DNA from: Arthrobacter sp. Bi26
GTDB lineage: Bacteria; Actinomycetota; Actinomycetes; Actinomycetales; Micrococcaceae
NCBI RefSeq assembly: GCF_918697925.1
Contig: NZ_CAKKMF010000002.1
Location: forward strand, 56,988 to 120,987
Reading direction: 5' to 3'
Length of the DNA stretch: 64,000 bases
The notes beneath the pieces are model-generated. The model saw only the letters and a list, made by a program, of their open reading frames with translations, was not told where the DNA came from and made no database searches. Shown here one piece after another: positions 17,565 to 25,246 of the stretch (positions are counted from its first letter, which is position 1; each line of letters starts with the position of its first letter). Position numbers and translations under genes: made by a program.

Positions 17565-18668
17565 TCAGCCGCGGACGGGCTGGGCGAGATGGCTATTGAG
17601 GATGCGGCGGGCTTCTGAAGCGTCGGTGATCATGGCCGAACCGGCGTTGGCGGCCGCTGAGCGCTGGACGGCCTGCTCGCCGCGGATGATGTCGAACGGG
17701 TCCTGCCAGTTGTTCCAGTGCCAGCCTTCGTATTCGCTGGAGATTGCGCCGGAGTAGCCGTTCTCAACCAGTTGCCGGACAAGGCTCCGGACCGGCACCG
17801 AGGGCTCTTCGCCGGTCTCGTCGATGCCGAAGAACTTGCCGTGCACGTGGCGGACCCAAGGCATGATCTCCAGCCAGGTGTCCAGCGGTGCAGGACCGAA
17901 AAGCCCTGTTCCGTTGATGGCGAAGTCAATGCCAAGATCGGGCCGGCCGTTCCGGGCCGCCAGGCCGATGAAGGCACCGAAGCGTTCGCCGTGAACCTTT
18001 TGCGTGTTTGGCGGTCCGTCGACGTGGAAACCATTCCACAGGTCAACCACCTGTCCGAGAAGTTCCTCCGAAGCACCACGGCGGCGGTAGGCCTCCAGCA
18101 GGGAGGGCGCAAAGCCGGTAACGGTGGCACCCCAGTCCGCGGTGAAGCCGAGCAAGGGGGAATTGAGTTTCTCGTAGCGGTCGCGAAGGGCCAGGACACG
18201 TTCGTGGGCGCCGTGCTGGTCCGCGTGGACTTCGAGGGCCAGGGTGACGCCGTACTTCTCGGCCACGGGCAGCAGGCTTTCCATGGCGTCCGGAGTCAGC
18301 GAGATCTGCACCCGGGCGATCGGGAAGCCGAGCTTGGCGGCTACTTCGATCTGCTTGCGCATGTATTCGACAAGCTCGTCATGATTCATGAGCCGGTGGC
18401 GGCGGATACCGGTATCAACGTTGACTGCGAGGGAGGTGGGGACCAGGTCAACCTCGGCCACAAGATCACGGAACTGGCCAACGAAGTTGTCATCGATCCG
18501 GTCCGGGAAGCCGCGCAGGCTGGAGAATCCGATGACTTCAAGCCCTGGGCCAAAGCCTTCATCCGCCACCTTGCGGATGAGGCCATCGAGGTCGTACTGC
18601 CGGCCGTGGAAGGCCCGGGTGAAGCTGTAAAGGGTGACGCCCTGGATCGGCGTGCCGAGGCTGGTCAT
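17565..18668 (-). CDS. C-glycoside deglycosidase alpha subunit (TIM barrel), second copy
   Basis: 367 residues from the ATG at 18668, which overlaps the upstream beta stop (ATGA). A longer frame to 18842 exists, but its N-terminus is out-of-frame reading of the beta gene. Seen: LALEVHADQHG (Glu near 153), GFTADWGATVTG (Asp near 182), RHVHGKFFGIDETGEEP (His near 278) and SSEYEGWHWNNWQDP (Glu near 310). It differs clearly from the neighbouring alpha copy (for example RRHRLMNHDELVEY in place of RRKDRDMTPDEEYDF), which suggests another substrate or pairing. Partner is most likely the overlapping beta at 18665. Confidence 0.87.
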   Translation of the reverse strand: MTSLGTPIQGVTLYSFTRAFHGRQYDLDGLIRKVADEGFGPGLEVIGFSSLRGFPDRIDDNFVGQFRDLVAEVDLVPTSLAVNVDTGIRRHRLMNHDELVEYMRKQIEVAAKLGFPIARVQISLTPDAMESLLPVAEKYGVTLALEVHADQHGAHERVLALRDRYEKLNSPLLGFTADWGATVTGFAPSLLEAYRRRGASEELLGQVVDLWNGFHVDGPPNTQKVHGERFGAFIGLAARNGRPDLGIDFAINGTGLFGPAPLDTWLEIMPWVRHVHGKFFGIDETGEEPSVPVRSLVRQLVENGYSGAISSEYEGWHWNNWQDPFDIIRGEQAVQRSAAANAGSAMITDASEARRILNSHLAQPVRG

Positions 18669-19060
18669 CGCTGTGCCACCTTCATGGTCTTGGTGTCGTG
18701 CTCTTCGATGTGCAGCACGCCGTGGTCGGTGATGATGTAGGGGATGTAGAGCTTCAGGTCCACCCTGACCTCGTGCTCGATCTGGCTGTCCGGGACGGCA
18801 AGGTCGCCCGAAAGGACTGCCGAGTCCAGCGGGAACCACCATTCACCGGTCTCGTCCACGAGTTCCTCGAAGCTGAATGTGCGGTTGTTCATGGTCCAGC
18901 GCAGTGAGCCCTCGGGGGCGCTGACGCCGTCCACTGTCAATGCAGCTCCAGCGATGCTGGAACCCGGCAGGGCCCGGTACCAGGGGATGCGGACTTCGAC
19001 GGCGGTACGGCCGTCCTGGGTGATCAGTGTTCCCTGCTCGATTATGCGGTCGGCGATCAT
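18665..19060 (-). CDS. C-glycoside deglycosidase beta subunit (DUF6379 family), second copy
   Basis: 131 residues from an ATG at 19060 preceded by AAGGAGGTCTCG, a near-ideal ribosome site; the frame is open to 19126 but that part is not family-like. Seen: RIPWYRALPGSSIAG near 25-39, VDGVSAPEGSLRW, EEWWFP-like WWFPLD and KLYIPYIITDHG near 107. Overlaps the alpha gene by 4 bases. First deglycosidase gene of the operon, 73 bases after the GMC oxidase gene. The GMC-beta-alpha order parallels oxidation then cleavage in known C-glycoside pathways. Confidence 0.87.
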   Translation of the reverse strand: MIADRIIEQGTLITQDGRTAVEVRIPWYRALPGSSIAGAALTVDGVSAPEGSLRWTMNNRTFSFEELVDETGEWWFPLDSAVLSGDLAVPDSQIEHEVRVDLKLYIPYIITDHGVLHIEEHDTKTMKVAQR

Positions 19061-19133
19061 CGAGACCTCCTTGTCTGCGGCATGCCTTGCCTGTGATTGA
19101 ACGAAATAGCAGCGGCATTGCGCCACTTATTCA

Positions 19134-20693
19134 TTATTTAGTCAGTCTATTGTCTGATTCAGACATAAGTAAAGAGCTGTTGAGTTCTTCTGTGAGTTTC
19201 CGGGCCCCGCGCACGGCGAGGGCGACGGCCGTCAGCGTGGGATTGCATGCCGTGGCGGTGGGAATGACGCCGTTGCCAGCCACGAAGAGGCCGGGGACCT
19301 GCCACACCTGGCTGTCGGGCGAACACACGCTCTCGCCGTCGTCCCTTGCACCCATCCTGGTTGTCCCCTGGTAGTGAAGCGATGCGCCGGGCGGCATGAC
19401 GAACGGACGCTCGTCGAGCGGTTCACCCACCGCCTTGCCCAGGCGGACAATTTCCTGCTTGGCGCGGTCCAGTACCTCATGGTCCCGCCCGGTGAGGCGG
19501 TAGTGGATGCGCATGGCGGGCATCCCGTACGAGTCGCGGATGCCGTCCTCGAACACCACCCGGTCCTCTCGCTGCAGATCCTTGGCGCAGAACAGGCCAA
19601 GCCCCACGATAGAGCCCGGGACAACTGGGTCATCATCGGCCAAGGGAACAGGTGACGCATCCAGTTGCATGATCTGGCCGTGGAAGGGCGCCTCGTCCGT
19701 GTAGGGAACCCAGGCAACTCCGCTCTGCTCACTGAGCGCGCCGTTGGCGGCTGCCCGGCCCTGCGGAGCCGTGACGTCGCGCAGCCTGCTCGCGAACACC
19801 ACCTGTGCCTGGTCGTTGAGGTAGCGGCCCAGGGCGTCGGGCCGGATCCCGGAAGCCCACAGCAGCTGCGGCGTGCGCAGGGCATCCGCACCCACCACAA
19901 CGTAGCGGGCGGCCACCTGATGGGTTTCGCCGCTGCGGCGGTCCTGGACTTCGATGCCGGCAGCAGCGCCATCCTCCAGGAGCACGCGCGTCACCAGCGA
20001 CTCATCATAAAGTTCAAACAGCGGATTTTCCCGGGTCACATCCCCCATCACGACGTCGGAACCTGACCAGACCAGGCCGCCGTCCTCCCGCCGGTGTACG
20101 GCGAGCGGCATGGGCTGGACACGATGAGCAGGGTCCCGACCCTGATCCACCGTGGCTGAAAGACGTTCGCGGACGAGGTCGGAGAACGGGGCCCCGTCAA
20201 AGGCGCGGGTGGTCACCCCCAGCAGACGGTCGGCGTCGTCAAGAAGCTCTTCAAGGTCCGGCAGGAACGGAATGCGCTCTTTGCCGCCCGGGCGGGGGCA
20301 GGCAGCGGTCCAGTGGGCGGCCATGCCGCCCACGTTGCTGGACATGGCGGCAACGGGCATCCCGTCCTCGCCGGGGAAAGCGTAGCCGTCCTGCAGCAGG
20401 TAGGTTCCGGGCCTGGCCCTTCGCTCCCCGCTTTTAACCGCGCCGGGTGAGTTCACCGTCTCGGCACCTGCACCGGGGCCTTCCGATGCCCGCTGCGCGA
20501 GGCTTCGGCGTTCAGGATCCTCAATGTTCTTGACGTGCGCCCCGGGTGGATTGCTGACGGTGGGGCCCACCTCGAACATGGCGATGGTGGCGCCAGGGGC
20601 TTCCTCGCTGAGGATCCGTGCGTACGCCGATGCCGTGGGGCCGCTGCCGACGATGGCGACGTCGACCGCAGCGGGATACCGGTTCCCGCTCAC
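19134..20693 (-). CDS. GMC family FAD oxidoreductase, putative C-glycoside 3-oxidase
   Basis: 519-residue flavoenzyme of the pyranose-oxidase-like GMC branch. Seen: AIVGSGPTASAYAR (FAD loop, 13-26), catalytic His in ASLHYQGTTRMG near 448, Asn in CNPT near 488 and the AVRGARKL tail. It starts at a GTG overlapping the stop of the isomerase gene (GTGA). Its direct position before beta and alpha deglycosidase genes makes a CarA-like role (FAD-dependent oxidation of the C-glycoside sugar at C3) likely. It shares motifs with the copy at 5784 but is clearly diverged. The motif ACATAAGT at 19163 lies in its last codons. Confidence 0.87.
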   Translation of the reverse strand: MSGNRYPAAVDVAIVGSGPTASAYARILSEEAPGATIAMFEVGPTVSNPPGAHVKNIEDPERRSLAQRASEGPGAGAETVNSPGAVKSGERRARPGTYLLQDGYAFPGEDGMPVAAMSSNVGGMAAHWTAACPRPGGKERIPFLPDLEELLDDADRLLGVTTRAFDGAPFSDLVRERLSATVDQGRDPAHRVQPMPLAVHRREDGGLVWSGSDVVMGDVTRENPLFELYDESLVTRVLLEDGAAAGIEVQDRRSGETHQVAARYVVVGADALRTPQLLWASGIRPDALGRYLNDQAQVVFASRLRDVTAPQGRAAANGALSEQSGVAWVPYTDEAPFHGQIMQLDASPVPLADDDPVVPGSIVGLGLFCAKDLQREDRVVFEDGIRDSYGMPAMRIHYRLTGRDHEVLDRAKQEIVRLGKAVGEPLDERPFVMPPGASLHYQGTTRMGARDDGESVCSPDSQVWQVPGLFVAGNGVIPTATACNPTLTAVALAVRGARKLTEELNSSLLMSESDNRLTK

Positions 20694-21466
20694 CGTCCCG
20701 CCACCAGTTCCTGGATGCGCCGGACGGACTTCGCCGAGTCGATGGTCGGGTAGTACTCGAGCCCGATGGGGCCGGCGTAGCCGCTGTTCCTCAGGTCCGT
20801 GAGCCGGGCGTGCCAGTCGATGGATCCCGAGCCGGGTTCGCCGCGCCCCGGAGCGTCGGCGATCTGAACATACTTGATGAGGTCGCCGGCGTTAGCGAGC
20901 TCGGCGGCCACGTCCTCGCCCTCGACCGTGGAGTGGTAGAGGTCGTAGAGGACGCCGAAGTTGGGCGAGTTGACGCCCTGGGCGATGTAGACGGCTTCCG
21001 AGGTCCGATCGAGGAGGGCTCCCGGGTGGTCAACCCTGACGTTCACCGGCTCGAGGACCAGCGTGATGCCCGAACCCTCGATGTGCGCTGTGCCCTTGGT
21101 AAAGATCTCGATCAGTTCGTCCAGCTGGTCCTGCCGCTTGCGCCCGCCGAATCCGGTACCGCTGCCCACTACCATCCGGGGGCAGCCGAGCTGCTGGGCA
21201 ACTTCGACGCCGGCGTCCAGCCCAGTGTAGAAAGCATCGTGGTTGCGGGGCGGGATCATGAACTGCATACGCGGTTCCGCCAGTTGGGAGGTGAGCTGGA
21301 TTCCGGTTTCCTCGAGTGCGGCCTTCAGGGCCGGAATGTCTTTGCCCGTTGGGCCCCACATTTCGACGGCGTCGAAGCCGGCCGCTGCCGCCGCGCGAAC
21401 CCGGTCAGCAGCACTTTCGCCTGCTTCGGCGAACAAAAGGTCGATATTGGGCGAAAGTTGGAACAT
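20690..21466 (-). CDS. Hydroxypyruvate isomerase-like TIM-barrel protein
   Basis: 258-residue sugar phosphate isomerase/epimerase family member of the hydroxypyruvate isomerase type. Seen: LSPNIDLLFAE at the N-terminus, LVLEPVNVR (Glu near 137), VLYDLYHSTVEG (Asp near 173), YVQIADAPGRGEPGSG (Gln near 200) and GLEYYPT (Glu near 236), which is the Glu-Asp-Gln-Glu metal set of Hyi enzymes. Ribosome site AGGAGACATCC precedes the ATG. It overlaps the GMC oxidase start by 4 bases. Likely converts a small ketose or keto-acid formed from the cleaved sugar; substrate not shown. Confidence 0.85.
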   Translation of the reverse strand: MFQLSPNIDLLFAEAGESAADRVRAAAAAGFDAVEMWGPTGKDIPALKAALEETGIQLTSQLAEPRMQFMIPPRNHDAFYTGLDAGVEVAQQLGCPRMVVGSGTGFGGRKRQDQLDELIEIFTKGTAHIEGSGITLVLEPVNVRVDHPGALLDRTSEAVYIAQGVNSPNFGVLYDLYHSTVEGEDVAAELANAGDLIKYVQIADAPGRGEPGSGSIDWHARLTDLRNSGYAGPIGLEYYPTIDSAKSVRRIQELVAGR

Positions 21467-21496
21467 GGATGTCTCCTAGAGAATTGAAATAGTGGT

Positions 21497-21868
21497 CTAA
21501 AACATGGGGTGGTCGTGGACCGGATGCTCAGGAACCGGCTGAAGCACGTCCCAATGCTCAACAATCCGCCCGTTTTCGAAGCGGTAAATGTCTGCGACGG
21601 CGGCGTCGGGTCGCCCGGGACCTGAAGCGCGTACATGCACCAACGCCAGGTCACCGTCCACCAGGATGCGCTGAACCTCGAACCGGGAGTCTGGCGATCC
21701 GTCGAACTTCGGCGTCAGCATTCTTACTGCCGCCTCAGGCCCGTCAGGAATGGTCGGGTTGTGCTGCCGGTAGTCGCCGGCCACAAGGAAGTCGAAGGCT
21801 TCACGCACCCGTTTTTGGGTGTAGAAGATCTCCACGAAGCGCTCGAACGCTGCGCGGTTGTCCACCAT
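21497..21868 (-). CDS. NTF2-like / SnoaL-like small protein
   Basis: 123-residue protein with the cone-shaped NTF2 fold pattern: an N-terminal helical stretch FERFVEIFYTQKRVREAFDFLVAGDYRQHNP, then strands FEVQRILVDGDLALVHVRA and VADIYRFENGRIVEHWDVLQPVP. That last motif is typical of SnoaL-like polyketide cyclases, isomerases and dehydratases. It is placed 6 bases after the permease gene and 30 bases before the isomerase gene inside the C-glycoside operon, so it is likely to act on a sugar or aglycone intermediate (isomerase, hydratase or binding role). Activity is not predictable. Confidence 0.8.
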   Translation of the reverse strand: MVDNRAAFERFVEIFYTQKRVREAFDFLVAGDYRQHNPTIPDGPEAAVRMLTPKFDGSPDSRFEVQRILVDGDLALVHVRASGPGRPDAAVADIYRFENGRIVEHWDVLQPVPEHPVHDHPMF

Positions 21869-21874
21869 CGCGGG

Positions 21875-22711
21875 TCAGCCCTTCAGGCCGCCGGAGAAGC
21901 CCTGGATGAACCGCTTCTGTGCGAACAGGAACAGCGCCAGGATGGGAATCATGGAGACGATCACTATCGCGAAGATCGAGTTCCACTGGGAGACCAGGGA
22001 ACCGATGTAGTAGTACATGGCCACCGGCAGTGTCTGGTTGGCGGAGCCGCCCAGGAAGATCAGCGACGTGAAGAAGTCGTTCCACACGATGAGCCCGGCG
22101 AAGATGGTGACCGTTCCCGTGGCTGGGGCCATCATGGGGAACACCACCTTGGAGAAAATCTGGGATTTGCTGGCGCCGTCGATGGTGGCCGCTTCTTCGT
22201 AGTCCGTGCCGAGGCCGCGGAAGAAGTTTGCGTAGAGGAAGATCGACAACGGCAGGAGCATGCCCGTGTACAGGATGATCAGGCCCCAAGCGGATCCGGT
22301 GAGTCCAAGGGCCCGTGCACCCATGTAGAGAGGGACGGCGCCGAGCTGGCCGGGGAGGATGATGGCGATCAGGAAGAGGTAATACGCGCCCTTGCTCCAG
22401 CGTCGGGTGCTGCGGGAGATGACGTATCCGGTGATGGAACCGAGTGCGATGAGCCCCACGATGCTGCCCGCGGTGATGATGGCACTGTTGACCAGGCCCA
22501 TCACCACGTTGGAGTTGCCGGTGGCGGTGAGGACGTCGACAAAGTTGCTGAAGTCGGGGCTTGTTGGCGGAGCCAGGGCCGAGGTGGTGAACAACTCGTT
22601 GTCCGGTTTCAGGGCAGTTGTCACCAGGAAGTAGAACGGCGCGAGGAACAGCAGGGCGAGCGCCCATAGGCCGACTTCGCGGAGCAGGGTGAGTTTGGTG
22701 TAGCGGAACAT
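21875..22711 (-). CDS. Carbohydrate ABC transporter permease (MalG-type)
   Basis: 278-residue inner-membrane permease with six predicted helices. Seen: the cytoplasmic EAA loop EEAATIDGASKSQIFSKVVFP near 170-190, which contacts the ATPase subunit, and the C-terminal RFIQGFSGGLKG. It forms the channel with the MalF-type protein encoded 3 bases upstream. Together with the lipoprotein at 23729 it would import a glycoside. No ATPase gene is present in the operon, as is usual for actinobacterial sugar importers that share an MsiK-type ATPase. Confidence 0.9.
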   Translation of the reverse strand: MFRYTKLTLLREVGLWALALLFLAPFYFLVTTALKPDNELFTTSALAPPTSPDFSNFVDVLTATGNSNVVMGLVNSAIITAGSIVGLIALGSITGYVISRSTRRWSKGAYYLFLIAIILPGQLGAVPLYMGARALGLTGSAWGLIILYTGMLLPLSIFLYANFFRGLGTDYEEAATIDGASKSQIFSKVVFPMMAPATGTVTIFAGLIVWNDFFTSLIFLGGSANQTLPVAMYYYIGSLVSQWNSIFAIVIVSMIPILALFLFAQKRFIQGFSGGLKG

Positions 22712-22714
22712 GGC

Positions 22715-23674
22715 TTAGTCCTCAGGGTTCGAACGCGTCAGCCGCTGCTGGAGAACGGCGAAGATCAGGATGATAGCGGCGAGCACCAGGGCCAGGGCGG
22801 CACCGCCCCCGAAGTTCCCGAGCGCAAAGGCCTGCTTGTAAACCAGCGTGGCCAGCGTTTCCGTCGCTCCGGCCGGTCCGCCGCCGGTGAGCGCCATGAT
22901 GGGATCGAAGACGCGCAGCCCCTGGACGATTCCCAGCGTGGTGGCGATGGCGACGGCGGGGCGGATGGCGGGCAGGGTAACGTTGCGGAACCGCTGCCAC
23001 AGGTTGGCGCCGTCAATGGCCGCCGCCTCCTCCACTTCCACGGGGACACCTGCCAGGCCGGCCATAAAAATCACCATGGCAAAGCCGGTGGAAGACCAGA
23101 CCAGCACCACCAGGACGGTCCAGATGGCCCACTGCGGGTCGGCCAGCCACGGCTTGGCTTGGTCGCCGGCGCCTATTGCCGTAAGAAAAGCATTGAGCGG
23201 ACCGTCGAAGTCGAAGATATATTTCCAGATGTAGGCCGTGGCTAGCGGGCTGAGCACCACCGGCATGAAGAAGAGGGTCCGGAGGATGTAGCGCGTCTTG
23301 AGGACGCGGTTCAGGCCCAGCGCAATGACCAGCCCGGCGATGTTGCCCAGGAGAACCGAGCCAAAGGCCAGAAAGAGGGTATTGGAGAGGGCTCCGAGTT
23401 TCGTGGGGTCCTTGAAGATGGCCTCAAAGTTTGCCCAGCCCGTGATTTTGAACGAGCCGATGCCCGTCCAGTTGGTAAAGGCGAAGAATCCGCCGATACC
23501 GGTTGCCACGTAGTGGATGGCAAACACCAGGGCGATCCCGGGCAGCGCCCACCACCAGTGTCCGAACTGCATGGGCCCACGCCGGGGACGGGTGTTCTCA
23601 CCCGTCCCCGGCGTACGCTTGCCTCGCCGGGGTGCTTCAGCTGCTTCGCTTTTCGGTTGCATCGTCGCAGTCAT
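22715..23674 (-). CDS. Carbohydrate ABC transporter permease (MalF-type)
   Basis: 319-residue permease. Seen: a basic, proline-rich cytoplasmic N-terminus (residues 1-35), about six membrane segments beginning at WWALPGIALVFAIHYV, and the EAA loop EEAAAIDGANLWQRFRNVTLP near 218-238. Gene order binding protein, MalF, MalG is standard; gaps are 54 and 3 bases. Partner of the 21875 permease. Substrate inferred as a C-glycoside or glycoside from the downstream enzymes. Confidence 0.9.
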   Translation of the reverse strand: MTATMQPKSEAAEAPRRGKRTPGTGENTRPRRGPMQFGHWWWALPGIALVFAIHYVATGIGGFFAFTNWTGIGSFKITGWANFEAIFKDPTKLGALSNTLFLAFGSVLLGNIAGLVIALGLNRVLKTRYILRTLFFMPVVLSPLATAYIWKYIFDFDGPLNAFLTAIGAGDQAKPWLADPQWAIWTVLVVLVWSSTGFAMVIFMAGLAGVPVEVEEAAAIDGANLWQRFRNVTLPAIRPAVAIATTLGIVQGLRVFDPIMALTGGGPAGATETLATLVYKQAFALGNFGGGAALALVLAAIILIFAVLQQRLTRSNPED

Positions 23675-23728
23675 TGGTATTCCTTGCTTGTCCCTTTGAG
23701 TCGTCGGAACGTTGATGGTGAAGAACTG

Positions 23729-25018
23729 CTACTGTTCCCAGGCCGCGTCCATGGCCTGCAGGACCTGGTCAGGGCTCTTCTGGCCGGTGATGATGCCCTG
23801 GACCCCCGTGGCCAGTGCGTCGTAGACGGCGGAATTCGGCCACTGGATGTTGGGCAGGGGGCCGTACTTGCCGTCCTTGATCAGGACGCCGACGTTCTTG
23901 TAGGCGCCGCCGTCGAAATCGTATTTGTCGAGTCCGCTGACCGGCAGGGCACCGTCGATTTCTGCGAAGGCCTTGGTCTGCTCAGGCTGTGCGGCCCAGT
24001 CGAGGAAGGCCTTGGCAGCGTCCTTGTTCTTGGAGGCCGCGTTGATGGAGAAGGCGTAGTTTGCGCTGGCGAATACGTAGCTGTTGCCCGAGCCCTGTTC
24101 CGCCGGGAACGGCCGTACGGCGAATTGGGAGCCCCCAGCGGCGGACTGCAGCTGCTTCCAGCTTGGGGCCGGGATGAAGCCGCTCACGGACGTTCCGCTG
24201 GCAAGCCCCTTGGTGATGGCGTCGAAACCGCCGCCGGCAGCACCTTTCTGGAAGCAGCCCGCATCCTTCAAGGTATTAACCGCTTCGAGGGCTGCCTTCC
24301 AACCGTCCGAGCCGGCGAAGGTGGTTTCCTTGGCGGCGCGCTTATCGTTCCATTTCGGGTCTTCCGCGTAGACGCGCGAGGCTGCCAGGGACATCGCCAT
24401 CAGCCCTGTGTTGGGAGGGGCTGATCCGGCAAGGGCAAAGAGGGATTTACCGGAGGACTCCAGAGCCTTGCACTGCTGCTGGAGGGAAGAAAAGTCGGCA
24501 GGGAAGCCACCGGCTGCATCTGCAGCCGTCTCATTACTCACCAAGGCAGAGATCGTGATTTCCGTGGCCTGGCCGTACACCTTGCCGTCGGATCCAAAGG
24601 TGCTGGCGCTTCCTTCGGGGAGCAGTTGCTTCGCGGCATCGTCAAGCGGCTCAAGGAAACCTGCCTGGACGAGCGGCAGGATGCTGCGGCCGGTGCCGGA
24701 GCCGGGTGAGGTCACTACGACGTCTGAGGCGTTTCCGGCCTGGAGCTGTGTGCGCAGGGTCTGGTCGTAGGAGTCGTTCGGCTGAGGATTGAAGGTGATT
24801 TTCACGTTCGGGTGTGACTTCATGTAATTTTCTGCCAACACCTGGAAGGGGCTCTCGATGGTGTTGGACGTCGCGAAGGACAGTGAAAATTCCTGGGAAC
24901 CACCCGAAGAGGAGCTGCTGCCGGTGGAGGCCGAGCAACCGGTAAGAATGAGTGCTGCGACGGTGGGGACGGCGAGGGCGCCGACCTTCAGGCCCGAATA
25001 GCGACGGTGCTGTGTCAT
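23729..25018 (-). CDS. ABC transporter sugar-binding lipoprotein
   Basis: 429 residues from the ATG at 25018 (MTQHRRYS), preceded by GAAAGG at proper spacing; an upstream in-frame ATG at 25039 is less likely. Seen: signal peptide with lipobox LILTGC, so the mature protein is anchored at a diacylated Cys near residue 28, a Ser/Gly-rich tether, and an extracellular solute-binding protein family 1 fold with an aromatic-rich C-terminal lobe (VYDALATGVQGIITGQKSPDQVLQAMD pattern). First gene of the long minus-strand operon; the divergent LysR at 25247 probably controls it. Confidence 0.9.
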   Translation of the reverse strand: MTQHRRYSGLKVGALAVPTVAALILTGCSASTGSSSSSGGSQEFSLSFATSNTIESPFQVLAENYMKSHPNVKITFNPQPNDSYDQTLRTQLQAGNASDVVVTSPGSGTGRSILPLVQAGFLEPLDDAAKQLLPEGSASTFGSDGKVYGQATEITISALVSNETAADAAGGFPADFSSLQQQCKALESSGKSLFALAGSAPPNTGLMAMSLAASRVYAEDPKWNDKRAAKETTFAGSDGWKAALEAVNTLKDAGCFQKGAAGGGFDAITKGLASGTSVSGFIPAPSWKQLQSAAGGSQFAVRPFPAEQGSGNSYVFASANYAFSINAASKNKDAAKAFLDWAAQPEQTKAFAEIDGALPVSGLDKYDFDGGAYKNVGVLIKDGKYGPLPNIQWPNSAVYDALATGVQGIITGQKSPDQVLQAMDAAWEQ

Positions 25019-25104
25019 GTCCAGCCTTTCTGACTTCATTGTCCAAAATCCGGGTGTCGTGACCCCGGTCACTCACAAGTATGCAGGAGATGTGCCTAAA
25101 ACAC

Positions 25105-25134
25105 ACATAAGTATTCGCTATGACGGACATAAGT
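25105..25134. promoter_or_regulatory. Paired ACATAAGT motifs, putative LysR operator
   Basis: Two direct copies of ACATAAGT (25105-25112 and 25127-25134), 22 bases apart, that is about two helical turns, in the 228-base divergent gap between the binding-protein gene and the LysR gene. A T-N11-A dyad (CATA...TATG, 25106-25122) overlaps the first copy, as expected for LysR boxes. Function is inferred. Confidence 0.5.
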
Positions 25135-25246
25135 CCAACGGAGGTCCGCGGAAGGTCTATCCAGATGCCTGATGACTTCGCCCATGTTATAGATCCCGCT
25201 GATAAACTCACTTGAAACGGTTCCACTTCCAAAGGATCGCTGCGCC

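Noticed and set aside
17565..18842. 425-codon version of the second alpha subunit
   Set aside because: The first 58 codons read through the beta gene in another frame; the ATG overlapping the beta stop is the better start.
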